Origin: a bacterium
GTDB taxonomy: Bacteria > Arandabacterota > Arandabacteria > Arandabacterales > Arandabacteraceae
Direction of reading: 5' to 3'
NCBI GenBank assembly: GCA_025774115.1
Contig: JALGWN010000011.1
Span: 1-43,902, forward strand
DNA length: 43,902 nt
A model generated the notes under the pieces. It worked only from the letters and a program-made list of their open reading frames with translations. It ran no database searches and had not been told where the DNA came from. Positions 22,013-30,247 of this stretch are shown one piece after another; within the stretch, counting starts at the first letter, position 1, and each line of letters opens with the position of its first letter. The position numbers were made by a program, and so were the translations under genes.

Positions 22013-22042
22013 TAGAACACACATCTGCGGTGTTACGCTCGC
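22013..22042 (+). repeat. 30-bp direct repeat, copy 2
   Basis: Identical to 21886-21915. It stands alone, just outside the 122-bp element and before the TPR gene, and looks like the end of a second, mostly lost copy of that element. Confidence 0.85.
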
Positions 22043-22124
22043 CCACTGCCACCTTGACTACGTCCAAAAACCGCTTGCCTTCGATTCACGCTTCTGGTAC
22101 TTTACACCCAACGGAGGTGCAGAA

Positions 22125-22817
22125 TTGGCCAGAAAGCATCGGAAACTCACGAAAAAGGAGATAAAAGAGGACAAGGTCGCGGAGTTCTTTGTCGGGACGG
22201 TGCAGTATGTCAGAGAGAACTCGAAGCGGATCCTGGGAATCGCGCTGGTTGCAATTGTGATACTTATGATAGCGACGGTCGCGATCCGCCAACGCAGGAC
22301 GGCGGAGAATGAAGCCCAGGTCTGGGTTTGGCGCGCCAACATGGATATGAAGGCCGGCAATCTTGGAAGCGCAATGCAGTCATATTCCGCTGTGATGGGA
22401 CGATACAGGGGTACGTGGGGCCACTCCGACGCTAGTTTCTTTCTGGCCAACGCCCAGTTTGCCACCGGGCGGTATGATTCGGCGCGTGTCCTGTTCGAGA
22501 AGTATCTGAACCTCGGCAAGCGCAGAGGAGAATTCACCGTATCTTCCAAGGAAGGGATTGCTCAGTGTCTTGAGGAACTGGGTAGGTACCGGGATGCCGC
22601 TGAGAGCTATCTTAAGGTTCAGCGTGAGCACGCGGACAGTCCCTTGGCTCCGGACGCCTTAATGGGTGCAGCCCGTTGCCACAGGCTTGCCGGAGATCTT
22701 AGGTCAGCGGAGAGCGCCTACAACGATCTGCTGGAGATCTATCCGGATTCCAATCAGGCCACACTTGCCAAAATGTTACTCATGGAAACTCAGGCGAGGC
22801 TAGAGAATCCCTCATGA
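22125..22817 (+). CDS. Membrane-anchored TPR protein (YfgM-like)
   Basis: 230 residues from TTG, 7 nt after GGAGG. A basic N-terminus (RKHRKLTKKEIKEDK) precedes one membrane helix (~38-56, 'ILGIALVAIVILMIATVAI'). Four or so TPR units follow ('AGNLGSAMQSYSAVMGRY', 'RYDSARVLFEKYLNLG', 'RYRDAAESYLKVQREH', 'DLRSAESAYNDLLEIYPDS'). The layout matches YfgM/TPR_21-type proteins, which face the periplasm and work with the Sec translocon or chaperones. The gene ends in an ATGA overlap with the GH57 gene. Confidence 0.8.
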   Translation: MARKHRKLTKKEIKEDKVAEFFVGTVQYVRENSKRILGIALVAIVILMIATVAIRQRRTAENEAQVWVWRANMDMKAGNLGSAMQSYSAVMGRYRGTWGHSDASFFLANAQFATGRYDSARVLFEKYLNLGKRRGEFTVSSKEGIAQCLEELGRYRDAAESYLKVQREHADSPLAPDALMGAARCHRLAGDLRSAESAYNDLLEIYPDSNQATLAKMLLMETQARLENPS

Positions 22818-25009
22818 GTCAGCAGCCTCTCAAGGTTGCATTTCTTTGGCACATGCATCAGCCGTACTATAAGAACCCCAGAACCGGCATTTACGGCCTG
22901 CCCTGGGTGAGGTTGCATACGGTAAAGGACTATTACGACATGGCGGCCAGGCTGGCCCGCTATCCTGGCCTGAAAGCGACATTCAACTTCGTTCCCTGTC
23001 TGGTTGAGCAGATACTCGACTATGCCGGAGGCAACACAAGAGAGGTTCATCTCGAACTGTCGAGAAAGCCCGCGGACAAGCTCACCCGGGATGAAAAAGT
23101 CACGCTAATCCGGCAGTTCTTTCTGGGTAAACGTAGAGCCATCATAGAGCCCTATTCCCGCTACAGGTCGCTGCTTGAGAAATGCCAGGATCTGGAGCAT
23201 GACTACAAGGTGGACGCCGCAGTCAGACGATTCAAGACACAGGACTTTCTGGATCTCCAAGTTTGGTCCAACCTCGCGTGGATGGGATCGGCATTGCGCG
23301 AGGATCCGGTGGTGGCCTCACTCTTCTCCAAGGGGCGTCAGTTCACGCAAGAGATGAAACTCGGCCTTTTGGACAAACAGCTTGAGGTGATGAAATCGGT
23401 GACCGGCCTGTATAGAGAGCTTGTGGAGGCCGGCAGGGCCGAGCTATCTACCTCACCATACTTCCATCCGATGCTTCCGCTAATCTGTGAATCAGGCATC
23501 GCCGCCCGGTCGGCGGCCGGTCTGGAATTGCCGACAGAGTCGATCCGCTTCCCCGAGGATGCCGAGCGCCAGGTCCGGATGGGTCTCGATATGCACGAAG
23601 ATGTGTTTGGACAACCGGCCCTGGGTCTCTGGCCGCCCGAGGGTGGAGTCAGCGACGAAACCCTGGACCTGTTGTCGACGTGTGGTGTGAGATGGACCGC
23701 CACCGATGAGAAGGTCTTGGAGAGGACCCTGGGGGTCGAGCTCAGAGAGACCGCGGAAGGCGAAGTGACGAGACCCGATCTTCTCTATAGACCCTTCAGA
23801 TTCAAGGGTAGTGGGGGAGAGGTTGTTGTCTTTTTCCGGGACAGGTTGCTGTCTGACCTAATCGGATTCGAGTATGCACGGCTGCCTGCCGACGAGGCCG
23901 TCGAGGATTTCATGTCGCGTCTACTTAAGATAAGGAACGGGTTGGGGCGCGATGTGGAAGACGGTGTTGTAGTTGTCGCCCTGGACGGTGAGAACCATTG
24001 GGAAGACTACGATCGGGGTGGGGATGAGTTTCTCAGGCAACTCTATACGGAGCTTTCACAAAGCAGCTGGATCAGGACAGTCTGTTTGTCAGACCTACTC
24101 GAGGGTAAGGCCCCGAGGCCCCTTCTCAAGAAGATCCATCCAGGATCGTGGATCCGAGGCGATTTCACCACGTGGATAGGGCACAGTGAGAACAACAGGG
24201 CCTGGGATCTGCTAGCGCAAGCGAGGGGGGTGCTGGCTGCCGGGGCCTCGAGGCTCTCTGAGGCCGACAGCCGTGCCGCATGGAAGTGCATCTACGGAGC
24301 CGAAGGGAGCGACTGGTTCTGGTGGTATGGGGGAGAGCACAGCTGTCGTGAGGAAACGGAATTCGACGCGCTTTTCAGGGCTCACCTGAGGCATGTATAT
24401 GAGCTCGTGGGAGCTCATGTCCCTCATGAGGTTCTACGGCCGGTCATGATCGACAGGGGAGGGGTGGCCATCCGATTCGGGCCCGTTGCGGTTCTCCACC
24501 CGGCTCTCGATGGAAAGATCACGACCTTCTATGAGTGGAAGCTCGCCGGTCTTTACGAAAGCTACCGTGACAGCTCACGCGCCGTCTTTGGACACAGGAT
24601 ACTCGAGGCCATATATTTCGGCTTCGACCACGAGCGCCTTTATCTGAGGCTGGATACCAGCGTTTCACCTCAAACCGAGGATTTCACAGCCCTGGCCTTC
24701 AGGCTCGAATATGAGGATCCCTCACACCGCCAAATAACCGTCCGCGCCAGCCGACGGAGGTCTCCAGGCGATGTAGGGCTCGACGTCGAACCCCAAGATG
24801 TCGCCGATCATGTCAAGGCCGTGGCCCTCGAGAACACCGAGATCGCCATCGACTTTGATGTGCTCGGTGCCAAACCGGGTGACATCGTCTCATTCAGGGT
24901 TGCCGTTATTAAAGACGAGGATGTCATCGAGCATCGCCCGGTCCACGAAGTCATTAGATTCACGCTTCCGACCCCGGAATTCGACGCTGAAATGTGGACC
25001 ACCTTCTAG
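22814..25009 (+). CDS. Glycoside hydrolase family 57 protein
   Basis: 731 residues. WHMHQPYY (12-19) is the first conserved GH57 motif; YFHPMLPLI (216-224) the second; GLWPPEGGVSDE (271-282) carries the expected nucleophile Glu276; and VVALDGENHWEDY contains the likely acid residue. The C-terminal ~250 residues are beta-rich, as in large GH57 alpha-amylases and 4-alpha-glucanotransferases. No signal peptide, so it acts in the cytoplasm, probably on glycogen-like alpha-glucans. Overlaps the TPR gene by 4 bp. The exact activity (amylase, glucanotransferase or branching) is not settled. Confidence 0.9.
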   Translation: MSQQPLKVAFLWHMHQPYYKNPRTGIYGLPWVRLHTVKDYYDMAARLARYPGLKATFNFVPCLVEQILDYAGGNTREVHLELSRKPADKLTRDEKVTLIRQFFLGKRRAIIEPYSRYRSLLEKCQDLEHDYKVDAAVRRFKTQDFLDLQVWSNLAWMGSALREDPVVASLFSKGRQFTQEMKLGLLDKQLEVMKSVTGLYRELVEAGRAELSTSPYFHPMLPLICESGIAARSAAGLELPTESIRFPEDAERQVRMGLDMHEDVFGQPALGLWPPEGGVSDETLDLLSTCGVRWTATDEKVLERTLGVELRETAEGEVTRPDLLYRPFRFKGSGGEVVVFFRDRLLSDLIGFEYARLPADEAVEDFMSRLLKIRNGLGRDVEDGVVVVALDGENHWEDYDRGGDEFLRQLYTELSQSSWIRTVCLSDLLEGKAPRPLLKKIHPGSWIRGDFTTWIGHSENNRAWDLLAQARGVLAAGASRLSEADSRAAWKCIYGAEGSDWFWWYGGEHSCREETEFDALFRAHLRHVYELVGAHVPHEVLRPVMIDRGGVAIRFGPVAVLHPALDGKITTFYEWKLAGLYESYRDSSRAVFGHRILEAIYFGFDHERLYLRLDTSVSPQTEDFTALAFRLEYEDPSHRQITVRASRRRSPGDVGLDVEPQDVADHVKAVALENTEIAIDFDVLGAKPGDIVSFRVAVIKDEDVIEHRPVHEVIRFTLPTPEFDAEMWTTF

Positions 25010-25331
25010 ACTCGTGTAAAGCTCGGTAATTCATTCAGTTATGGTGGGTTTGTGAGATTGGGAATTAGGATTAATACAACTACGCATAATCTATATTATG
25101 TTTACTTGGAGGTTAACAGAGGCTTTATCTTACGAGAGAATCAGGCGACCTACTACTGAAATGGTGAGCACGCTCGGCGGAGTGGCCGGAACATGTCATT
25201 TCGGACCCAATACGGCATCTTTTGTGAGCACCGGCGAGCTAGTCTTCTAGAGCCAAGCTCCACGTGGTGAATGTTATCTGGATGTTAGATTGCCTTGTCG
25301 GGGCTCGGGATCAGCCTACCCCGCTTCAATA
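25010..25331. other. 322-bp gene-free gap between convergent genes
   Basis: Between the converging GH57 gene and the AlkZ-like gene. The first ~110 bp are AT-rich, then composition returns to normal. I see no strong hairpin and no promoter pair. A 50-codon frame from an ATG near 25098 has no ribosome site and is not called. Confidence 0.4.
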
Positions 25332-26504
25332 TCACGGGTGTGGTTGTGGAGCAGTCTCTTCCTTGAGAAACTCCTTGAGGTGCCGGGAAGCGGCCTTGAT
25401 GGTGTTGCTGGTTTCCTGGGAAAGCCGCCCGAAGGGTTTGATATGAAGGGATTGATCGCCGAACCGGTAGTCCCAGGTACCGGCCAGGCGGCCGTCGAGA
25501 AGCAGTGTGGGAACGACTCTGGCGAGCCCCAGGAAGACCTTGGTGCGGTTTTCCGCGTCAATGAGGCGGGACTTGTCTTTGTGGCCCATTATGAGCGAAT
25601 CGAACTCAGGGAGGAAGCATACGCGCTTGCCGGGCTCTCGACCGACGAGCGAATCGAGGTCTTCGGCCAGAACCCAGAAAGTCGCCTTGCTGCCCTCGAC
25701 GCTTATCTCGGAGAGATGTTTTCGGGCGGCTCTGAAGACTTGTTTGGCTTTGGGAATCTTAAGTCCCGCCCAATATGCGAAGTCGTGGATGGTCGCCGGG
25801 CCATAGCCTCCGAGGTACTTGATAAGAAGATCGTGTCGGGCCTCCTCTTCAACGGTCCCTCCTATTCGCTCGGGTGCGAGCCAGTCGCTAACCAGGGCGA
25901 AGCGATTGTCCTTGAAATGATACCATGGGCCTGTGGGCCGATCATGACATACCCGCCCCTGGTACGTGAGAAGCCTCAGGGCCCAGCCCACGAGACGCTT
26001 CTGCTCGCTTTCCGTGTAACCTCCTATGAGACTCTTGACCCGTTCCACGAGATCCTTTTTTACCAGGGGGCCTTCTCCGAGCGAGTTAGCTATGGCGTCG
26101 AGAAGCCTGGTCCAGGTCCGCGGCAGGTCCAGGAGCGTCTGCTTCTTTAGTGAGGCTTCCCAGGCCTTACAGAGGTCCCCCCCCAAGGCCTTCTGATAGA
26201 CGGGAAAATCGGCCGTGGGAATGATATGGACCGTTCCTCTCATCAGCCAGGCCTTGATCAGGGTCTTCTCCTCATATAGAGCCTCGGTGAGAGTCTCCTT
26301 TGTGAAGCCCTCCACGCGGTTCCAGAGGGAAACGTACGGCGCCCGGGCGCTCTGGGCATTGAGGCCGCAGAGCCGGCCGACGGCTTCGGTAATCTCCTCA
26401 GGTTGGGGTCCTGAGACCAGAAAGTGACGGGCGAGAGTAATGGTGGAAAGCTCGTCAAGCGTTATCTGTTTCGGCAACGCCCTCCCCCCTATTTCGACAC
26501 TCAT
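25332..26504 (-). CDS. AlkZ-like winged-helix protein (HTH_42 family)
   Basis: 390 residues from ATG 26504-26502; a GTG five codons upstream (26519) is the alternative. The fold family is shown by 'LCGLNAQSARAPYVSLWNRV' near the N-terminus, 'LMRGTVHIIP' and a C-terminal 'FLPEFDSLIMGH' followed by 'TLLLDGRLAGTWDY'. Members include AlkZ, which excises azinomycin-type interstrand crosslinks, and AlkX/YcaQ. In AlkZ the catalytic Q-x-Q lies in the N-terminal block; here that site reads N-A-Q, so one Gln is replaced by Asn and glycosylase activity is uncertain. Many members of this family have no known role. It stands alone. Confidence 0.8.
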   Translation of the reverse strand: MSVEIGGRALPKQITLDELSTITLARHFLVSGPQPEEITEAVGRLCGLNAQSARAPYVSLWNRVEGFTKETLTEALYEEKTLIKAWLMRGTVHIIPTADFPVYQKALGGDLCKAWEASLKKQTLLDLPRTWTRLLDAIANSLGEGPLVKKDLVERVKSLIGGYTESEQKRLVGWALRLLTYQGRVCHDRPTGPWYHFKDNRFALVSDWLAPERIGGTVEEEARHDLLIKYLGGYGPATIHDFAYWAGLKIPKAKQVFRAARKHLSEISVEGSKATFWVLAEDLDSLVGREPGKRVCFLPEFDSLIMGHKDKSRLIDAENRTKVFLGLARVVPTLLLDGRLAGTWDYRFGDQSLHIKPFGRLSQETSNTIKAASRHLKEFLKEETAPQPHP

Positions 26505-26647
26505 GTAGATTGATCCCACAGAGATTGTAGGCTGCAGCGCTGGCTGTGTCCAGGATATAGAAGAGTTCGTTGCCGCAGGAGCGACAAAGACCGTCGGCCA
26601 CGGAGACGCGACGCTGCAACATCGCGGATATGCCCCCAGATAAACTA

Positions 26648-26680
26648 AGGCATGGGCACGGCGTCACCGTGCCCATGCCT
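26648..26680. repeat. 33-bp perfect hairpin (14-bp stem, 5-nt loop)
   Basis: AGGCATGGGCACGG, loop CGTCA, CCGTGCCCATGCCT. The stem is uninterrupted and GC-rich, with no U-run on either side, so it fits a REP-type palindrome better than a terminator. Confidence 0.8.
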
Positions 26681-26926
26681 CTCAACTCGCGCTCTGCATC
26701 GGACTGATCAGCTACAGTCCAATTCCTTTGACCAAACCTGAAAACGCCTGGTTTTGCCTTATTGCTGGTTCCGAAGCGTGATGGTACGAGCTGGGGTGGA
26801 GCGAATACCAAACTGTCGTTAAAGGTGTGTGGAAACCGTGGCTTCGCGTGTCCGTCTTATGCCCCCTTAGCTCCCGTGCAGTTCCGGATTATAGCAGACG
26901 GTTAGATGGAGGTCAAGCGAAAAGCG

Positions 26927-26978
26927 ACCGGGGTTAGATCTTGAAAATTGAATTCAATTTTCAAGATCTGATCCCGGT
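26927..26978. repeat. 52-bp palindrome with a 34-bp perfect core
   Basis: Bases 26936-26969 are a perfect palindrome centred on GAATTC (halves begin AGATCTTGAAAATT). The arms extend outward through ACCGGG/CCCGGT with a 3-bp weak step on each side. As RNA it would be a loop-less stem. The GGGGT(T/C)AGATCTTGAAAATT type of sequence is, from memory, common as a dispersed palindrome in many bacterial genomes, often near REP-associated transposases; none is here. Confidence 0.8.
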
Positions 26979-27026
26979 AGTGCGCCAAAACATAACATTA
27001 TGGCGCTTTATTGCTCACAAACCCCT

Positions 27027-28952
27027 CTACTCTTCGTAGCGGCCGCCCACATGCTCGCTCAGGAACTTCTCGACGGCGGCATAGAACTTGATTCTGTTAG
27101 CTTCGATAAGCAAGCCATGGCCCTCGTCTTCGAAAACCATATATTCGTAATCGATACCTCTCTCCCGCATTGCTTCTACTATCTGCTCGCTTTCTGAGGC
27201 CTTGATTCTGACATCGTTGGCACCCTGGGCTATGAGCATCGGGATCTCGATGGCGTCCACCTTGAAAAGAGGCGACCGGGACTCGAGGAAATCAGCCTCG
27301 GTCTCGGGGTTACCGACGCGCTCATACATCAGGCTCAGCAATGGGGTCCAATAGGGTGGTATCGTCTCTATGAAGGTGATGAGATTGCTCGGCCCCATCG
27401 CAGCCACGGCACAAGCGAATACGTCGGGTGTGAAGGTGGCGCCAACGAGCGCTGCATAGCCACCGTAGGAGCCGCCGTAGATCGCGATCTTCTCCGGGTC
27501 GACCAGGCCCTGCTCGACGGTCCAGTTAACACCGTCGATAAGATCGTCATGCATCCTGCCGCCCCACTCCTTGTTGCCCGCATTGAGATAGTCCTTGCCG
27601 TAGCCTGTCGAGCCCCTGAAGTTGATCTGCAGACAGATGTAGCCACGGTTCGCCATCCACTGAGCCTCCGGATTGTAGCCCCAGGTGTCCCTGTGCCACG
27701 GGCCTCCGTGCACTAAGAGGACCATCGGGAGGCCGGCTCTTTCGAGCCCCGGAGGGTAGGTGATGTAACCGTGGATCGTCATCCCGTCCCGGGCCGTATA
27801 AGAAACCGGCTCCATAGGGGCAAGCGTGTATTCATTGAGACTGGGTCTGTGGAAAAAGAGGAAAGTGCCCTTCTTGGTCTCGCGGTCATAGGTGTAGTAG
27901 GATACCGGGCCGTCGTCTTTGGTGAATCCCACAATCCAGGTCTTGGATTCGTTGTCCCTGCTGGTTATGAAAAGATCCCCTTCGTCCAGCTTCCATAGCG
28001 CCTCGAAGTCCGCAGCAAGGGTCTCGTCCAGTATCCTCCATTCATCCCTTTCCTTGACCACCACCACCGCCTGCGGCTCGTAGGTGTCCTTGTCGAACAT
28101 CACGTTGCCCACGTCGTATTGCGGATCGGATGCAATGACCTTGACCACCTCACCCGTTGCGGCATCGGCTTTGACCAGTTGTCCTGCATTGGCCTCTCTC
28201 GAGTCGGTCATATAGACAAAAGCCCCATCCCTGGAGAAGCTGATCGGGTAGCTGGAAAGCGCATCTTCCGCACCCCACTCTATGAAGGGCCGCCAATCCG
28301 CGGTCTCATCGTCACGGATCATGAACATGAATCCGCCCTCAGGTGTGGGGGCTATACCGCCGCGGATCGTCATGTCCCTGTCTGCCAGCCATTCGACGAA
28401 GTTGCCCGGGTTCTTGGCTATCATCTCCAGATCCCCGGTGGTGAGATCCAGATGGTATACATCGTGCAACCGGACATCGTCTTTGTTCATCGATATCAGG
28501 AGATCGTTGGGGAAGTTCTTGTCCCATACCACGATATGTACCTGAACATCTTCATAGGGGGTGAAATCCTGTACTTGTCCGGTCTCAAGGTGTACCGAAT
28601 AGAGCCGCCAGTTCTCGTTTCCGCCGGCATCCTGAAGGTAGAGTACGCGTTCGCTTCCGGGTCCCCAGATATAGCGGACAATGCTCCGTTCGGTGTCGCT
28701 TGTGACGGGTCGATCATCATCTTTGCCGATGGTCTTCACCCAGACATTGAGCATGTCATCGACGGGGGCAAGGTATGCAAGCATCTTGCCGTCCGGTGAA
28801 ACGGTGGCTCTTGCCTTTTCCGGATTACCGAAGACCACATCTCTCGGTATGAGCTTCGGTAGCCCTTGTTTCTGGGCGCAACCGCCGATAGCCGCCAGTG
28901 TCAAACCAAAAGCCAACAGCAAGACGATCCATGTCACTACCATACGAGACAT
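27027..28952 (-). CDS. S9-family prolyl-oligopeptidase-type lipoprotein
   Basis: 641 residues from the ATG at 28952, chosen because AAAGGAG lies 6 nt upstream; the in-frame ATG six codons earlier has none. The signal peptide ends in AIGGC, so it is a lipoprotein. A seven-bladed propeller-like half ('ARATVSPDGKMLAYLAP' onward) precedes an alpha/beta-hydrolase half with catalytic Ser in GGSYGGYAA, Asp in QGANDVRIK and His in DEGHGLL. These enzymes cleave short peptides, often after Pro or as acylaminoacyl/dipeptidyl peptidases; here it should sit at the envelope. The gene is single; the repeat at 29001-29098 lies just upstream of it. Confidence 0.92.
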   Translation of the reverse strand: MSRMVVTWIVLLLAFGLTLAAIGGCAQKQGLPKLIPRDVVFGNPEKARATVSPDGKMLAYLAPVDDMLNVWVKTIGKDDDRPVTSDTERSIVRYIWGPGSERVLYLQDAGGNENWRLYSVHLETGQVQDFTPYEDVQVHIVVWDKNFPNDLLISMNKDDVRLHDVYHLDLTTGDLEMIAKNPGNFVEWLADRDMTIRGGIAPTPEGGFMFMIRDDETADWRPFIEWGAEDALSSYPISFSRDGAFVYMTDSREANAGQLVKADAATGEVVKVIASDPQYDVGNVMFDKDTYEPQAVVVVKERDEWRILDETLAADFEALWKLDEGDLFITSRDNESKTWIVGFTKDDGPVSYYTYDRETKKGTFLFFHRPSLNEYTLAPMEPVSYTARDGMTIHGYITYPPGLERAGLPMVLLVHGGPWHRDTWGYNPEAQWMANRGYICLQINFRGSTGYGKDYLNAGNKEWGGRMHDDLIDGVNWTVEQGLVDPEKIAIYGGSYGGYAALVGATFTPDVFACAVAAMGPSNLITFIETIPPYWTPLLSLMYERVGNPETEADFLESRSPLFKVDAIEIPMLIAQGANDVRIKASESEQIVEAMRERGIDYEYMVFEDEGHGLLIEANRIKFYAAVEKFLSEHVGGRYEE

Positions 28953-29000
28953 CACAATCTCCTTTCCCATACAGGGGTATACGACACGCGGTGGAGCCCT

Positions 29001-29098
29001 CTAGCCCGGATTATTCACAAGCCCTCTGCTGCGGCGTCGTATCTGCCGACGCCAAGCTTCAAACGTTGTGCAAGATCATGCCAGCAATGCCGGGCTAA
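29001..29098. repeat. Dispersed inverted-repeat element, short copy
   Basis: 98 bp from CTAGCCCGG to CCGGGCTAAG. The first 47 bp match the 5' end of the element at 37294 at 46 of 47 positions. The middle of the long copies is missing or replaced, and the terminal inverted repeat is kept. It lies between the S9 peptidase start and the glycosyltransferase stop. Confidence 0.85.
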
Positions 29099-29117
29099 GG
29101 CAACACAAAAAGAGAGA

Positions 29118-30239
29118 TTATCGATCCAGAAACTCGTCATAGATCTTCTCGAGCTCTCCGAGGATCTTTTCGGGCGAATAGTGCTCCACTGCTTCTCTCC
29201 GTGCGCTTGCTCCCAGGGTTCTTCTCCGGTCGGGATCATCCATTAGGGCCAGGACAGCCCCCACCAAGCCTGCTCTGTCACCCGGCTCGACCAGCATGCC
29301 TTCCTGGAGGTGCACTATCGTATCGGGGATACCCCCCACCGAAGTGGAGACCACGGCCCTGGCCGACATCATGGCCTCTATGAGGGTAAGCGGCAGACCC
29401 TCCCTCTTGGACGTTATGAGGTATAGATCCATCGCGGCCATGAGGTCGGGAATATCGGTCCGCTTTCCCAAAAAGAGCACCTTGCCGGCAAGCCCCCTGG
29501 ATTCTGCAAGATCTCTTAAGTTCCTACCGAGAGGCCCCTCCCCTACCACAACAAACCGGGCATCAGATCTCTGCGCGCACACGTCCTCGGCTACTTCAAG
29601 CAGGAGGTCGTAAGCCTTGGCATCGACAAGCCTTCCCACAGTCCCTATGACGAAGTTGTCTTGGACACCGAGTTCTCTCCTTCGCGCTGCCCGCACGTCA
29701 TCCCCGATCTCAAAAGCCCGTGGATCGACTGCATTGTGAACGAGGCGTATCTTGGATGGGGGTGTGTGCTCGCACTTGAGTCTAAGGCTCAGGATGTCCC
29801 GGGACACGGCGATCCTCAAGTCTGTCACCGGCAGAGCCATTCTCTCCAGCAGATTGTGGTACCACTTCTTCCATAAGGTCTTACCGTGCTCATGGGTTAT
29901 CATGACAGGGGTACCGGCAAGAAGGCCGGCAAGCCTTCCCACGAGGCCCGAGACAAAGAGATGTGTATGAAGCACCTTCACTCTGTGGCGTCTGAGGAGG
30001 CGGGACAATCTCCAGATCGATGAGCATGTGTAGCGCTTGCGGTAACCCAGCTCCCAGACCGGGACCCCCGCCCGCTCCACGTCCGCGGCGAATTCTCCGC
30101 GCCTTGCCAGACAGCATATCCCGTATCTCAGGCGGCTTGCCGCCATCGATGGGGCGAGGTAGTATAGGTTGCGCTCGGCACCGCCCGGAGATAGCGCGCC
30201 TATGAGGTGAAGTACATCAATCTCCCGAGGATCGGCCAT
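29118..30239 (-). CDS. GT4-type glycosyltransferase (GT-B fold)
   Basis: 373 residues. 'LHLIGALSPGGAERNL' near the N-terminus and 'RLVHNAVDPRAF', 'IGTVGRLVDAKAYDLLLEVA' and the EX7E motif EGLPLTLIE show a GT-B retaining glycosyltransferase of the GT4 group (Glycos_transf_1 domain). It likely adds a sugar to an LPS, exopolysaccharide or similar carrier at the inner membrane; donor and acceptor unknown. It begins 8 nt after the leuS stop with no own promoter, so it is the last gene of that operon. GT4 genes often lie beside nucleotide-sugar genes, and such genes lie at 37.5-39.8 kb. Confidence 0.92.
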   Translation of the reverse strand: MADPREIDVLHLIGALSPGGAERNLYYLAPSMAASRLRYGICCLARRGEFAADVERAGVPVWELGYRKRYTCSSIWRLSRLLRRHRVKVLHTHLFVSGLVGRLAGLLAGTPVMITHEHGKTLWKKWYHNLLERMALPVTDLRIAVSRDILSLRLKCEHTPPSKIRLVHNAVDPRAFEIGDDVRAARRRELGVQDNFVIGTVGRLVDAKAYDLLLEVAEDVCAQRSDARFVVVGEGPLGRNLRDLAESRGLAGKVLFLGKRTDIPDLMAAMDLYLITSKREGLPLTLIEAMMSARAVVSTSVGGIPDTIVHLQEGMLVEPGDRAGLVGAVLALMDDPDRRRTLGASARREAVEHYSPEKILGELEKIYDEFLDR

Positions 30240-30247
30240 CGCGGTCC

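Larger units (their letters stand above)
26505..27026. other. 522-bp gene-poor gap with two major palindromes
   Basis: The gap between the AlkZ-like gene and the S9 peptidase gene (both minus strand) holds the 33-bp hairpin at 26648 and the 52-bp palindrome at 26927. A 118-codon minus-strand frame (26455-26811) overlaps the AlkZ-like gene, runs through the 26648 hairpin and contains a CxxC pair ('LCRSCGNELFYILDT'). It may be a decayed remnant but I do not call it. Confidence 0.45.

Noticed and set aside
21886-22042. Possible CRISPR array (two identical 30-bp repeats)
   Set aside because: Only two repeats, 97 bp apart, with no spacer pattern and no cas gene; one copy is part of an inverted-repeat element.
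25098-25250. 50-codon frame in the AT-rich gap after the GH57 gene
   Set aside because: No ribosome site and no recognisable sequence.
26455-26811. 118-codon minus-strand frame with a CxxC pair between the AlkZ-like gene and the palindrome
   Set aside because: It overlaps the AlkZ-like gene and includes both arms of the 26648 hairpin; the CxxC part might be a remnant but is too weak to call.
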